Source of the DNA: Incurvaria masculella
Lineage: Eukaryota > Arthropoda > Insecta > Lepidoptera > Incurvariidae
Length of the DNA: 64,000 nt
Direction: 5' to 3'
Assembly: GCA_946894095.1 (NCBI GenBank)
Contig: OX335651.1
Location: forward strand, 21,040,501-21,104,500
Under the pieces are notes generated by a model that had not been told where the DNA came from, did no database searches, and was given only the letters and a program-made list of their open reading frames with translations. Position 1 is the stretch's first letter. Each line of letters begins with the position of its first letter. Both the position numbers and the translations under genes were made by a program. This document shows positions 9,736-21,470 of the stretch, in pieces.

Positions 9736-12700
9736 CTACTCCTGTCCTAGGGGGGCCGGTTCCTCCGTAGGCAGCAACACCAGGCGTCGTACCGGTCGTC
9801 GTTTCACGCCTGCGGTCGTCCGCACGTCGACCACCCGAACTCGTCCGTCCGGCCCGGGGAAGACCCGCTCCACTCGACCGCGCGGCCAGATGTTGCGCGG
9901 CAAGCTCGGGTCCACCACCAGGACGATGTCTTCCGGAGCGAGGTCCCGCTGGGTCTTCCCTGTGTGGCCTCGAGGTAGCAGGGTCGGCAGGTAGTCCCGA
10001 AGCCAGCGGCTCCAGAAGTGATCGGCCAGGCGCTGAGCAGTGCGCCACGTCGCACGCCCCACGAGGTCTCTATCGGTGGTGTGGACCGGCGCCGGCGCTC
10101 CCGACGACGTCCCCAGCAGAAAGTGGTTGGGTGTCAGCGCCTCTTCATCTTCGGGGTCGCAGGAGACGTGTGTGAGCGGCCTGGAGTTGACGATGTGCTC
10201 CGCTTCGCATAGCAGTGTGGCGAGGACCTCTTCCCGCGGCGCCCGCTCGCGCAGCGTCGCCGCCAACGCCGTCTTCACGGAGCGCACCATGCGCTCCCAC
10301 ACGTCGGCCATGTTGGGGGCCCCGGGTGGCAGGAACCGCCACTCGATACCCAGGCTCCCGGCTGCCTCGCCCAGCTGCTCCAGTTCTCTTCTCGCCTCCG
10401 CGAGCTCCCGGTTGGCACCCACGAAGTTGGTACCGTTGTCGCTCCAGATGACGGCTGGTGTTCCGCGTCGCGCCGCCATCCGGCGCAGGGCGAGCAGCAT
10501 GGAGTCGGCCGACAACCCGGCCGCTAGTTCGAGGTGCACCGCCCGCGTGGTCATACAGGTGAAGAGGGCACCCCAGCGCTTCTCGCGCCGACGCCCCACC
10601 GTCACCTCCATCGGCCCGAAGTAATCCACGCCGGTGCTGGTAAACGGCCGCTGATGATGACTGAAACGCTCAGCGGGTAAGTCACCGGGAGGGGGGAGGC
10701 GCGGCGCGTCCCGATGCACGCGGCACCACTTGCACGCGTGAGCCACTGCTCGTAGTGCATTCCGCAGACGGACCACCCAGAATTTTTGTCGAATCTCATT
10801 CATCACTGTGGCGTGGTTACCGTGTTGCATTTTCTGGTGGTATTCTTCCACCAACAGTTTTGTGTACTGATGGTCGCCGTGGAGAATGATAGGTCTCTTC
10901 AGATCTTCGCAGACTCCGCGCGCGGCGTTTATTCTGCCGCCGACGCGTAATATGCCATTTTCGTCCGGCGTTGGAGCGAGCGCGGCGAGTTGAGGGATTT
11001 TCTTTTCTTTTAAATCTGATTGTGCTGATTTAATCCATAATGTTTCCGCTGCATCGACGAAACGCTTTTCCAACATTATCCAGTTTTTCGTATCCGTTTT
11101 CACTCGATCGGGCCCGCTGGTTGACTTGCGCGATTTTTTTTTATTTAGCAAAGCTGCCGCGACCGTCGCGCCGCGCACGGCGGATGTCGGAACTGAAGGC
11201 CTCAGCAGCGCTACGAATTGAAGCACGCGCGCTGTAGTTCTTATCAAGCGCTTCCATCGCGAAAAGCGCTGAATGTCAGGCAAGGCCACGCGCGGATCGG
11301 CTTCTCTCGCCACAAACACTTTTTTCATTTCTTCGTCGAGCGGGCGGTGCGGCGAGTCGTCGCCTGCTGGCCATTCGTTTTCGCAGTGTGCTAGGTACTC
11401 CGGTCCCGAGTACCACCAGTGCTGTCCGTCGAAGTTGTCCGGGGGAGCCCGCGTCGCGAGGTCGGCTGGATTTTCCTTCGTGGGTACCCATTTCCATTGT
11501 TCGGGTCGCGTGAGCTCCTGTACTTCTGCCACGCGGTGCGCTACGAACGGTTTAAATTGATTCGCTTCCGTCTTGATCCAGCTTAAAGCGGTCCGTGAGT
11601 CACTCCAGTAGATCACCCGGCTGACTTGAGTGCGATGCTCCTTCAAGATCGTTTCGGCGAGCCGTACGGCGAGTATAGTCGCTTGTAGCTCGAGGCGCGG
11701 AATCGATATCGGCTTTAGCGGGGCGACACGCGATTTACTCGCTATTAACGTAGTATGGGCGGGTCCTTCTTCCTTTGGGTAGCGCCAGTACGCTACGGCT
11801 GCGTAGGCGGTGGAACTCGCATCACAGAAGACGTGCAGCTCCGCCGTGTCCCCGACTTTCTGTCCATAGTATCGCGGCAGCCGTAGTTCTCGCAGGTCCG
11901 CTAGATGGCGCACCCACGCCGACCATTTTTCGTATTCTGGTTCTTTCAGTTTGTCGTCCCAGCCTATCCCACTGCGCCATACTTGCTGCAGAAGAGCCTT
12001 CGCTTGAGTGGTGACCGGAGAGAGCAGACCGAGCGGGTCGAAAATGGACATCACCAAGCTCAGCATTTGTCGTTTCGATGGTCTTGCGATTCCCGCGGCG
12101 ACGTCGCTCGGTACTCGGTGCAGGCTCAAATTGAAGGCGAGTTCGTCTTGCTCGGGCCGCCAGATAAGGCCTAGTGTCTTTTCGTAGGCCGCCTCGTGTG
12201 AAGTCAGATCCACGGCCCCAGTGCCGCGCCGGTCGGGAGCGACGTGTTGCAGCGCGGTCGATCGGTTGCTCGCCCAGCCTCGTATCTCAAAGCCGCCGGC
12301 CGCATGCACCGCAGTGACGTCACGCACGGTAGTCGCGGCTTCTATTTCGTCCGCGCAACTGTGGATCGCGTCGTCCATATAGTGATCCTTTATTATCACT
12401 TCTTTGATGTGCTCGTTCGGCGCATGACGTCTGGCGTTCTCATTTTTCACGTGCAGCGCGGTGCACGGTGACGATGTAGCGCCGAAAATTAGCGACTTCA
12501 TTCTATACCTTTTCGGTACTTGGTTTGGGTTATCGCGCCACAGGAAACGCTGCGCGTCCCGATCTTCTTCACGAATTTGCACGCGCATGAACATTTCGCG
12601 AATGTCACCCGTCACCGCCACGGCTTCTTCCCGGAAGCGTAGGAGTACGCCCAGCAGCGGTTGCAGCATGTCCGGCCCGGCGAGTAGATTTTCGTTCAGG

Positions 12701-15461
12701 CTGGTTCCTCCCACGCAGGCGGCGGCGTCATGCACGATCCTTATCTTGCCTGGTTTATTCGGGTTCTTGACTGCGAAGTGGGGCAAGTACCATACGGCGC
12801 GGCCAGGGGGCGCGGGGGGACACGGCTCAGCGTAGCCGGAATCGAACAGCGCTTTCATTTTTTCTTTATATTGCCGCGCGAAATCTGCATCCTTTTGCAT
12901 TTTTCTTTCTACTGAGCGCAGTCGTCTGAGGGATTGCTCCTCGCTCGGTGGCATGGCGACATTTTCCGTCTTCCAAAGAAGTCCCACTTCATAACGTCCG
13001 GTGTCAAGTTGCTTCGTTGTTTCAACGAGGATACGCATCGCGCGCTCTTGGGTAGGTACGCGCGGCGTGCGCGGGGCGACACCTAGCGAGTCCAAGGCGA
13101 AGCCATCACGCACTAGCTGCTTGAGTTCGTCGTCCGGTTCGGCTTCGCGCGCGTGAAGAGTGAAACAGGATTCGGTGCGCGCCGGCTTGAATCCGTGTAA
13201 GACCCAACCGAGGTCCGTTCGCGTCGCAATCGGTTGATTCTTGCTGCCGGTGCGCGTGCCCTTTGACACGAGCAAGTGCCAGTTATCTTGTCCCACCAGG
13301 ACCGTAGGTCGAGCGTCGGCGTATTGTAGCTCTCTTTCTACGTCTCGCAGGTGCGCGCAGCCTTTCAGGACGTCCGCGTCGACTGTCTGCGCGTTGAGCC
13401 CAAGTTTGTTCACAGTGCGGGCGCCGACCAACGTGTGCCATGTGTCCTCGTAGCGGCCTCGCATCTCCAGGTTCACGCGCCGCGACGCTCCGGTGTCGGC
13501 CAGCGCGCCGCCAATGCCGTAGAGGCGAAGCGGCATCTGCCGGCCTTTCGCCCCCACCTTGTCGGCTGCAGACGACTCAAGCAGCGATGTCGTAGAGCCG
13601 TCGTCCAGCATTGCGTAGGTCTCGAAAGTGCCGCGGGGTCCGCGCAGAACGACCGGGGCAATCTTGAGGTAGGCCCGCCGAGCCGCGCCGGCCGCATAAC
13701 ACGAACTTGTACATGCGGCGGCAGCGTCGTCATCGGAATGCGGTGTTTCCGTCTCTCTCTCATCTTTCGTCTCTTTCTCACGGAAGTCGTGATGGAGCAG
13801 CCGGTGGTGCGGACGCTTGCACCCTTTTTCACCGCACGATTTTGCCTTGCAGGAGCCCCAACGATGTTTCCCGCGTAGACATTTGAAACATAACAGTGCT
13901 TCACGCACGGCGGCCCAGCGTTCGTCGACTGTCTTGTCGGCGAAGCTCTTACATTTGGACAGTGCGTGCGGCTCTCCACACACGTGACACAGTTTGTTGT
14001 CACCCGAGCGCGGCGGCGATGCGGCGGTGTCGGCGGCGTTCGTGTGGTGCGTTGCGCGAGTGGGGTCGGCGCGGGGAGGGGGGCGCGCGGGCGGAGCTTG
14101 GGCGGCGGGTGCGGTAGGCGGCGCGGGGCGAGGTAGGCGGCTCGACGTTTCTTGCGTCTTCCCATACTTGAACTTCATCGCTTTGTCTGCTTCTGAACAC
14201 AGGAAGTCGCTGATGAGCTCCAATTGTGCTTGCCCGGAGTGCTCGTAGCGTTCGGCGTAGTCTCCGTAGCGTGATTTCTGCATCGGCGTGAGATGTTCCA
14301 AAATGTTCTTGATGAAGCGCGATTCGTCTTGATTTTCTTCGAAATGGCGCATCAGGTATGACAGATTTCTGATGCGGCACGCGAACTCGTCTAGAAGGTC
14401 AGGGCGGTGATCTTCTAGCGGTTTCGTTTGTAGGACCTTCCTTTTCATCGCTTCGACGAGGTAATCCGGGCGTCCATATATGCGCTGCAGATCTTGCAGT
14501 ACTTTGTCTGGGTCGCAGCCGCCGCTGAGTAGGTAGGCCTCCACTCGTTCTCTTGCACCGCCGGTGAGCGCCGTTCGGAGGCGCGTCATGTTCTCCGCCG
14601 GGGTGTAGGCGTATGCCGCGTTCGTCTCGCGGTATGACGCCAGGAAGGCCAGCCATTCCGATTTCTCGCCACTAAACCGAGGCAAGTCGCGGTGTCGTGG
14701 GTGCAGCAGCTGCGCAGGTCGATCGGCGAGCTTCTTCAGCTCAGCCGCCAGAGCTGCGATACCGGCGTCCGACGTGGCAGCAGACAATGGCAAGTCGCGG
14801 TGCGCCGGGGACGCGGCGCGGGGCGAGGGGCACCCAGCGGTGGGTCCCGGCCGCACGGCGGGGGCGGCGTACGCGGGGGCGGCAGCCTGTCCAGGCGCAC
14901 AGCCATAACTCGCGAGACGTGTACTGCGTAACGCGGCGGCCTCCGGGGCCAGCGGTGGGGGGAGGGGAGCAGCTGCGGTCGCCCCACCTCGGGGTGGGGT
15001 CGCAATCTGCTTCGCGGGCCCGTCCCTCCCCTCCGTGACATCGTCGCGGAGCTCCGAGGCAACGTCGTCTTGCGAGGCTTCGTCTAGCTCAAGCTGCTCT
15101 TCCGCGCGAGCTAGCTCGATTTTCTGCGCAGTCAGTGCACGTACTCTTGCGATCTCCGCCTCTTCCCGTCTTCTTTCGGCCTCGGCGAGCTCGGCGGAGG
15201 CTACGTACTCCGCTCGCAGCCGGCGGAGGCGGGCGGCGGACGCGCTGGAGCGGTGCGACAGACCACTGAGCGACGCTGCTGGCGTGGTGCGATGCGTAGG
15301 CGTATGCGTCGGGATGACTGTGCCGTCCAGTGAGTTCTCTCGGCTGGGACGCGGCTGCTCGCGGCCAAACCGGAGTCGGTGGGCGGCGGCAACGGCGATG
15401 ATGATGTCGGGTGCTGCTCTGTCTTCGCAGCCTTCCTGCTACGGGTCTCCCTCGATGACAT
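9736..15461 (-). CDS. BEL/Pao Gag-Pol polyprotein (probable frameshift near N-terminus)
   Basis: One frame is open from 15438 to a stop at 9738-9736. Counting from 14856, the order is: DUF1759-type Gag (W near 70), two Cys/His zinc knuckles (CHVC near 293, CFKC near 320), an A17-type aspartic protease (MLDDGSTTSLLES near 416), reverse transcriptase with YMDD near 825, RNase H (HVFCDASS near 1009), integrase zinc domain (HxxxxH..CxxC), integrase core with SDNGTNF near 1473, and a DUF5641-type C-terminus ending PRRLVLLP-like. Upstream of 14856 the same frame encodes a Glu/Arg-rich coiled-coil-like stretch. The only good ATG (15461; MSSRETRSRKAAKTEQ) is in another frame, so a 1-nt indel between 15438 and 15201 is likely. 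Catalytic motifs look intact. It supplies copy-and-paste retrotransposition of this element. Confidence 0.9.
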
Positions 15462-15464
15462 TTC

Positions 15465-15485
15465 GGATCCGCGTTCGAAGGACCA
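15465..15485 (-). promoter_or_regulatory. BEL primer-binding site
   Basis: Two bases inside the 5' LTR the minus strand reads TGGTCCTTCGAACGCGG. The TGG start complements a tRNA CCA end, and the position is right for reverse-transcription priming. I cannot name the tRNA with confidence. Confidence 0.65.
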
Positions 15486-15487
15486 GA

Positions 15488-16417
15488 TGTTGCGGCGTCG
15501 GCGTCGGCGTCTGGCGCCGGTTCAGGATGTCTTCTCTTCCGATTATGTCGCCGAGGTGAACCCGCTTCCAACGGCCGCAGGGAAAGAAATTTAGAACCCT
15601 GCGGCGGCGGGAAGGTGGTATAGCAGGTATGGTGCAGCGGTTCAGCCAGCAGGAGAGAAATGAAAATCTTCTTTTCGTCTTGTACGTTTCTTCTCCGGCG
15701 AGTTTCTTCTGATGGAGCTGGACTGGAACTGACAATTTTCTGCCGCCACGCCCGCCTTTTATAACACAAATAATGCCCATATTTATAGGGCGTTGGCGTC
15801 GCGACGGCAGAGACGGGAACTATCGCCCGCCCTCCCCTCCCGTGTCCTCCCCTCTGTCAATCTTGGCCGCCGGCCGACAGACTTTTCTTTATTTTGTCAT
15901 TTCACGGGAGTGGAGGGTTTTCCTACATTTTCCAGCTTCCACCAGTCGAAGCCTCGCCGAAGTAAAAAACACAATATTCATGCATTTATTCACCTATTTT
16001 TTCTTTACATTTCAAATAATCTTATTCTAGTACAAAACTATTCTATTACAGTCATTTACAAAAATCATTACCTAGAATAAGATTAACACGTTAAAATAAT
16101 TATATTTTACGTTTTATAAGTAACAAAGTATTCTATACATTTTCTGGTAATACAGTGCACCTATACAAAACTATCATATATCAACATGTGAAGAAAACAA
16201 ACATGATTCAATTACAGAAGTTTTCAGGAAATTTCAACGGTTAAATATCAAGAAAATATGAAAACAAGTTATCCGCGGCTACCTAATTTATCACTTTCAG
16301 AGTCCCGGAGTGTCGCGGCCGCGCGATGGTAGCGACACCGGCGCCTATCAGAACTAATACTGGAATGTCAACTTCACTAAAACTGTTTTGCACAATTTCG
16401 CGAGGCCGGCACCAACA
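15488..16417 (-). repeat. BEL element 5' LTR
   Basis: 930 bp, same sequence as 8776-9705 apart from the T at 16140. As the upstream LTR of a minus-strand element it should carry the promoter. Confidence 0.9.
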
Positions 16418-16880
16418 GATACCTTGTGCGCGTAGACCCGCTACAATCTTGTAGAACCTTCGACGACACCTTGTGAGATGTAATGCTCCCAACGACAGCG
16501 TTTATCCGCTACGATTTCGTATACCATTCGACAGCATCTCGTGTAAAGTAATGCTCGCAACGATCGCGTAGACCCGCTACAATCTCGTAGAACCTTCGAC
16601 GATACCTTGTGCGCGTAGACCCGCTACAATCTTGTAGAACCTTCGACGACACCTTGTGAGATGTAATGCTCCCAACGACAGCGTTTATCCGCTACGATTT
16701 CGTATACCATTCGACAGCATCTCGTGTAAAGTAATGCTCGCAACGACCGCGTAGACCCGCTACAATCTCGTAGAACCTTCGACGACACCTTGTGAGATGT
16801 AATGCTACCAACCACCGCGTGGACCCGTTACGATCTCCTAGACCCGTCGACGGCATCGCGTGTGATGTACGTGGGACTTC
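16418..16880. repeat. Satellite array, right part, with 182-bp higher-order unit
   Basis: GATACCTTGTGCGCGTAGAC starts at 16418 and again at 16600, giving a 182-bp higher-order period built of about 69-bp monomers, one of them shortened. The two units are nearly identical apart from changes such as CGATCGCG versus CGACCGCG. The array fades out near 16870. Confidence 0.85.
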
Positions 16881-16922
16881 GGACTTCGTTGCCTACTAAT
16901 CCTACGTATAATGGTGTAATAT

Positions 16923-17310
16923 TTAATTTTTGCCTGCTGCTTTTAGCTCTTCAATTAGTTTTAGGATTTCATACGCTTTGAATGAACTATGGGCTCCAGT
17001 TCCACACCGAGAAACATCCTGAAGGGCACTCTTGGCATCCGTAAGAACTACTACATCGATCGCTGTTAAAGTCTTAGGGCCTTTTTCACCTACTGCTAAA
17101 TACCTTAATCGCCACACATTAAGGGCATTTCTTAGAAATTTCAATCAATACTATTATAAGATAATCAGCACTTTAGTAATAAAGGCCCTTTAAGTGTCGA
17201 TTTAAATAAATCAGCACTTGGTGAAAACCAGGCTTAGTAAATGATATTGCTTTGGGTATAGCTATTAGTTCAGCTGTCATTATATTGGTGGCGTCTAGGG
17301 TGATGCCGTT
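16923..17310 (-). pseudogene. Retroelement RNase H-domain remnant
   Basis: The minus strand encodes, in pieces, LDATNIMTAELIAIPKAI and, downstream, VVVLTDAKSALQDVSRCG followed by an AYEILKLIEEL-type helix. This is the order of RNase H in I/R1/Jockey-type LINEs (…AELxAI…, then TDSxSAL…). Stops and frame changes separate the two blocks (for example around 17150), so it is dead. Confidence 0.55.
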
Positions 17311-18090
17311 TTTACATATCAATATTATGTCTAAATATGTTGTATGTCTGTCTAACTATGTTGGCAACATCTATCGCCTATTTCTGTTCTGCGTCATCTG
17401 TAGGCACATTGATTAGATATCTATCACAAAACAGAACCACTTCTGAAGTTAGTTAGTGTCAACTTTGTTTTATAGATGGCGCTACCATCACTTCATAATT
17501 TCGTATTTCTTATTTTGTATGGATGTGAGCCTTTTACAATATAACGACGGCGACCACTGCGCCAAATTCGTTTTAATCCATACTGAATATTATAAATGCG
17601 ATATTTAATCTGTTTAGGTATCGTTTTATGGCAAAACGACTGAACAAATGGACCTTACCGGGGGTTTTCGGTACAGATAACGCAAAATATATTGCAATTT
17701 GAGCCACGAACACTTATATATTAAAACTGAAAGTTTCTTTTAATAATGAAAAAATGGAACACGTGTGCTTATTTTAAAGATCTTATAATCACTAACATAA
17801 GTCAAGCAGAGACGAAACGTAAAGTAACATGAAGATAGCTGATGACACAGCGTCTGGTTACCATTAGGTGTAGCTTGCTGCTACAATATGAACACGATGA
17901 CGAGTTCCACATTTGTCAGCCCAGCCAGTTGGGTTCCTATGTAACAATCAGAATGTTAGTTCCCTTGCACTCCACGACGACGGTTTCTTTGCACACAGAC
18001 TGGCAGAAAACCTGTCCGCTATTAGCGTACATAGCCAAATCGCTCAGCGAAGCGGCCACGGCGGAAGGAGGGGGGGTGTTCGCTGCAATT
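17311..18090. other. Intron sequence, no gene recognised
   Basis: AT-rich, with only short frames lacking familiar motifs. No terminal repeats seen. Confidence 0.3.
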
Positions 18091-18480
18091 ATATGAGAGA
18101 TTTCCAATTTAGATAGCGAGCGGCATTCGGCGAGGTTGGCGCAGCGGGGCGGGGCGGGGCGGGGCGGGGGGGCGCGACCGCAGCTCATCTCGTCCGCTTC
18201 CGAACTTTATCGCGCAGCTCCGTGCTGTCGAATAATTTGGTGAACTTTAAACATTTTGAGCAGGTTTTACGACATTGGACCGTTCTGAGCGTGCGGAAGC
18301 TGCGGCGGCGGCGGGGGATCCAAAAAGGACAGTTCGCTCGCGGGTCCCCGGGGGTAGCGCGAGTGCTCACTCCGAGCAAAGTAATCAGAATTATTGATGA
18401 GATTAGCAATATTGTTTAGCGGAGGTCGGAGGGCTCCGGGGCGGTGGCGGGCGGACCGTTCGCCGATACAATCTACTATT
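18091..18480. other. GC-rich island with G-tract cluster
   Basis: Sharply GC-rich segment in AT-rich intron. It includes GGGGC repeated four times plus a seven-G run at 18146-18172, a potential G-quadruplex and Sp1-like GC-box cluster. No convincing coding frame. It could be a transposon-derived island or an internal regulatory element. Confidence 0.4.
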
Positions 18481-19103
18481 ATATTAAAATAGGGTGGAGG
18501 ACGTTTGCATTTATGAATTAATAATCTAAAATTGATAGCGTATTCCCGTCTACAAAGGCGATAAAGAGTTTTGAGGAAAGAGTTGTACTGTTACAAAAGC
18601 GTTAAGAGAAGCTTAACGATTATCTGAAGTCTTAGGAGTCCTAGTTCAGATAACCGAAAGTGTTATGCATAATCGCTCCGAAAACTCCCAGGTTATTTGC
18701 CCAAATTTTAAATAACTATGTGGGTCCCAGCACTCAAGAATAATACATGAGGATATTGTGTTTAACAGCTATGCATGCTATGTATGTTTGTTTGTTTCTT
18801 TGTGGTGACTTAATGAGTTTTGAGGCGCGCGTGGGCCGATTTTGATTACTTTTACGTCACTCTATTTGCCTTAATGTTTCGAGTGTCTGTAAAGTTATAT
18901 TGAATAATTGCTGTAGCTCTTATATAGCAATATTAGATAGTTTAGTTCACTCACAGTAAACTCACTCGGACGGTTTTCGCGTGAATTCATGAATGCATTC
19001 ACTTGCGCCGGCGCCATGAGTAAAGTGCATTTCTGGCGGGTGCAGCGAGTCTCCAGACGCTGGCGGCGATGAGGAGATCCGGATAGCCACCGAGCACACA
19101 CTA

Positions 19104-19264
19104 AGGGCCGAGTGCACGAAAGGACAAAAAATCAAAATCAACGTCAAAGTATTATCAAACACGTCACTTTGTGTGGACAGTATGAAAGGAACTCTATGCG
19201 GATTACTAGAAGTGGCATGTTTGAACATTGATTAACTCGGCCATCTCTTCGTGCAACCGGGGCT
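19104..19264. mobile_element. 161-bp MITE, copy 1
   Basis: AGGGCCGAGTGCACGAA at the left and TTCGTGCAACCGGGGCT at the right form an imperfect terminal inverted repeat. The copy at 36370-36530 has exactly the same length and nearly the same sequence. Non-coding. CTA flanks both sides here, so a 3-bp target duplication is possible. Confidence 0.65.
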
Positions 19265-19450
19265 AAATAAAGGATACTGCGTATCAGACGACCGACTCGT
19301 GAAAAAAAAATCTCGCACCGACTACCAGTGTTAGATGACTAGTTTACTTTTTAAAATTGTTCCTTTGTTTAATAGTTATGCCATGAAAACTATTACTGTA
19401 TTTTTTTTTTATATGTGTATATTTAATAAGTCTAATCCATGCTATAATTA

Positions 19451-20127
19451 TCACTTCACTTCACTACATAGTAAAAAACAAAGTCGCTTTCTCTGTCCCT
19501 ATATCCCTATGTCCCTATGTATGCTTAAATCTTCAAAACTACGCAACGGATTTTGTTGCGGTTTTTTTAATAGATAGAGTGATTGAAGAAGAAGGTTTAT
19601 ATGTATAATAACATCCATTAAATAGTGGAAAAATACTGTTATTTTAGAGGTTTCCAATGTGATGTCGTAAAAAAATATTTTTTTTCCGCTTACATTGCAA
19701 ACGCAAGCTGAACCCTACGAGATTTATCAAAATAATGTACTAAGTATTGTACACATTGAAAAGGTCTTCAGAAAACTCCGGGATGGTATATGTCTATCTC
19801 TTATGGATATCACACAATAACATTTTTTTGTCATTTACTTTTTCGACAAATAATGGCTTATTTTCGAAGCGATTTTAACCAATACAGCATTAATCCTTAT
19901 CCAATTAAATACCTTAAATACATTGTTGATTTTATATAGATCTATATGGCCCTTTACAGCATATGATTGCAATGAATATTTTCGAAGATATTACAGATTT
20001 AAAAATTGCGGGACGTAGCGTTTGCGGCGGTACCCGCCGGCCGGGGCGGCGCGGGAGCGTGCCTATAAATAGTTCAAAATAATATTTAATGATATTATGC
20101 CCGTGCAAAGCCGGGACGGGCTGCTAC
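19451..20127 (+). mobile_element. Short Helitron (non-autonomous)
   Basis: It begins A|TCACTTCACTTCACTACATAG, carries a GC-rich hairpin near the end (GCCCGTGCAAAGCCGGGACGGGC) split by a short loop, and ends CTAC|T. This fits Helitron rules (5' TC, 3' hairpin then CTRR-like end, insertion between A and T) except for the final C. Large internal blocks match the opposite-strand Helitron at 40319-41557, including the 19690-19950 block. The helicase tail is missing here. Confidence 0.7.
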
Positions 20128-20184
20128 TACATACACTATATACCATTAACAAAAAAGTAAAAAAACAGAGAAAATAAATATCAG

Positions 20185-20250
20185 GTTTCCAGGATTCGAA
20201 CCGACAACAACCTCCATCGAACAATATTCTTCAATAGATCTTCGGAAGAG
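20185..20250 (-). other. Isolated tRNA-like B box
   Basis: The minus strand contains GGTTCGAATCCTGG, a good RNA polymerase III B-box/T-arm sequence, but no matching A box or cloverleaf upstream. It may be a relic of a tRNA-derived SINE. Confidence 0.25.
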
Positions 20251-20479
20251 ATGTCTTGCGCGTTCTGATATTTGACTTGAAAACAAATTTTTTAAATTAG
20301 CATGGCATCTAATACCCACAAAGTGTGTTTGGCTTATATCATGGCAGAAATTGTGATTTAGCTCTTCATGCCGTTTCATAAAAACGAATGGTGTGTACCT
20401 TCAATATTTAATTCGGATTCTTGTGCATACGGTTAATCGGTGTTCTGAGTTGTGATGTAAATAAACCATTCGTTTGCGG

Positions 20480-20730
20480 TGCGTGAGTGCGCCGGCGGGG
20501 GGGGGGGGGGGGTGAAGGCGGCGCCGTAGACAAAGAAGCTCGCGACAAAGGCACTTGAGCGATCAATTCCGCCGCCTCCGAGAGCGTAGTACAGCGAGAG
20601 GCGGCACATTGTGTGGCGAGGAGCGAGGAGCGGCGCGGCGGCGGCGGTGGAGGCGGCGGCGGCGGCGGCAGCGGCGGAGGCAGCGGCGCGGCGCGGGGCG
20701 GGCGGGCGACACACGCGCCGCGCGTTTAGC
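20480..20730. other. GC-rich island with 16-G run and GGC-triplet repeats
   Basis: A run of 16 G at 20497-20512 is followed by a GC-rich stretch with GGC/GCG triplet repeats (20638-20690). Frames here read poly-Ala or poly-Arg on several phases, a sign of simple repeat rather than protein. Confidence 0.5.
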
Positions 20731-21179
20731 GATACGTTCACCCTGCAGCGTGGAAGTACTAACGATTATATCATGCATGATGACATAGATATACCAATCC
20801 AGTATGGCTATGCCCACTTTTTAACACACAGTTAACTGTGCGAACTTTTCGGCCATTGCCAGCCGATGTGGAACTGGTCGTAGACGGCCCGTACTCTTTG
20901 AAGAGTATGCCGTTTTATATAGGCACCGCTGTATTACACCAAAAATGGTGAACATTTCAGAGTGGCTCATTTGTATGCACAGATATTTTAATAATAATAA
21001 TAGATACATAATAATAATAGATATTTCTATTATTATTATATCTATGGTTGTATGGTAAGCATGGCGCCTGTATTCAAAATTCAACTGAAAATGTACAAAC
21101 TCTTACATACTACTATGTGCCTGACTCTATTACTCCGTCATGTTAAGCGCGACATATGGCGTACGCCACGATCTTATCC

Positions 21180-21470
21180 AGAACCACCAAAATCATGCCG
21201 GCAGGCCAGGTGCGTTTTCAAAGCATGTTTGAAGGACCCCGGCATGGAGTCGATTTCATAGTTTACCGACCCTATAGATAAACGATCAACAGAATGGGTA
21301 GGTTCTTATTTTCGGAATGTCGACAGTGAGTTTGAATTCCCAACCTGTTCCAAGTTGAGCGATGGTAGAAAGGGGACGGAGGTACAGCGTTATGCAGCTC
21401 TGATGAGCACTCTTCTGCTGGCCAGATGGTTCATAACATCATGTTGAAAAAATCTGAAAGTCGCTATTTA
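21180..21470 (-). mobile_element. CR1/Jockey-like LINE, 3'-terminal fragment (copy 2)
   Basis: On the minus strand it includes GGGGTCCTTCAAACATGC, CCTGGCCTGCCGGCATGA, and further upstream the CSSELHNAV-like block seen at 25620-25680. Frame interrupted. Confidence 0.6.

Larger units (their letters stand above)
8776..16417 (-). mobile_element. Complete BEL/Pao LTR retrotransposon
   Basis: Two 930-bp direct repeats (8776-9705 and 15488-16417) flank a single long gag-pol frame on the minus strand. GATAC at 8771-8775 is repeated at 16418-16422, a 5-bp target duplication as expected for BEL/Pao. A polypurine tract (GGAGGGGAGAA on the minus strand, 9716-9706) directly abuts the 3' LTR, and a TGGTCCTTCGAACGC primer-binding-like site starts two bases after the 5' LTR. 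The LTRs differ, as far as I can see, only at 9428 (C) versus 16140 (T), so the insertion is young. No env-like frame is present. Confidence 0.95.

Noticed and set aside
9736..14856. Host gene coding for a 1706-residue protein
   Set aside because: Domain order Gag-protease-RT-RNase H-integrase between identical LTRs shows it is a BEL/Pao element.
20185..20250. tRNA gene on the minus strand (GGTTCGAATCC)
   Set aside because: Only the T-arm-like B box is present; no acceptor pairing, D-arm or anticodon stem can be drawn.
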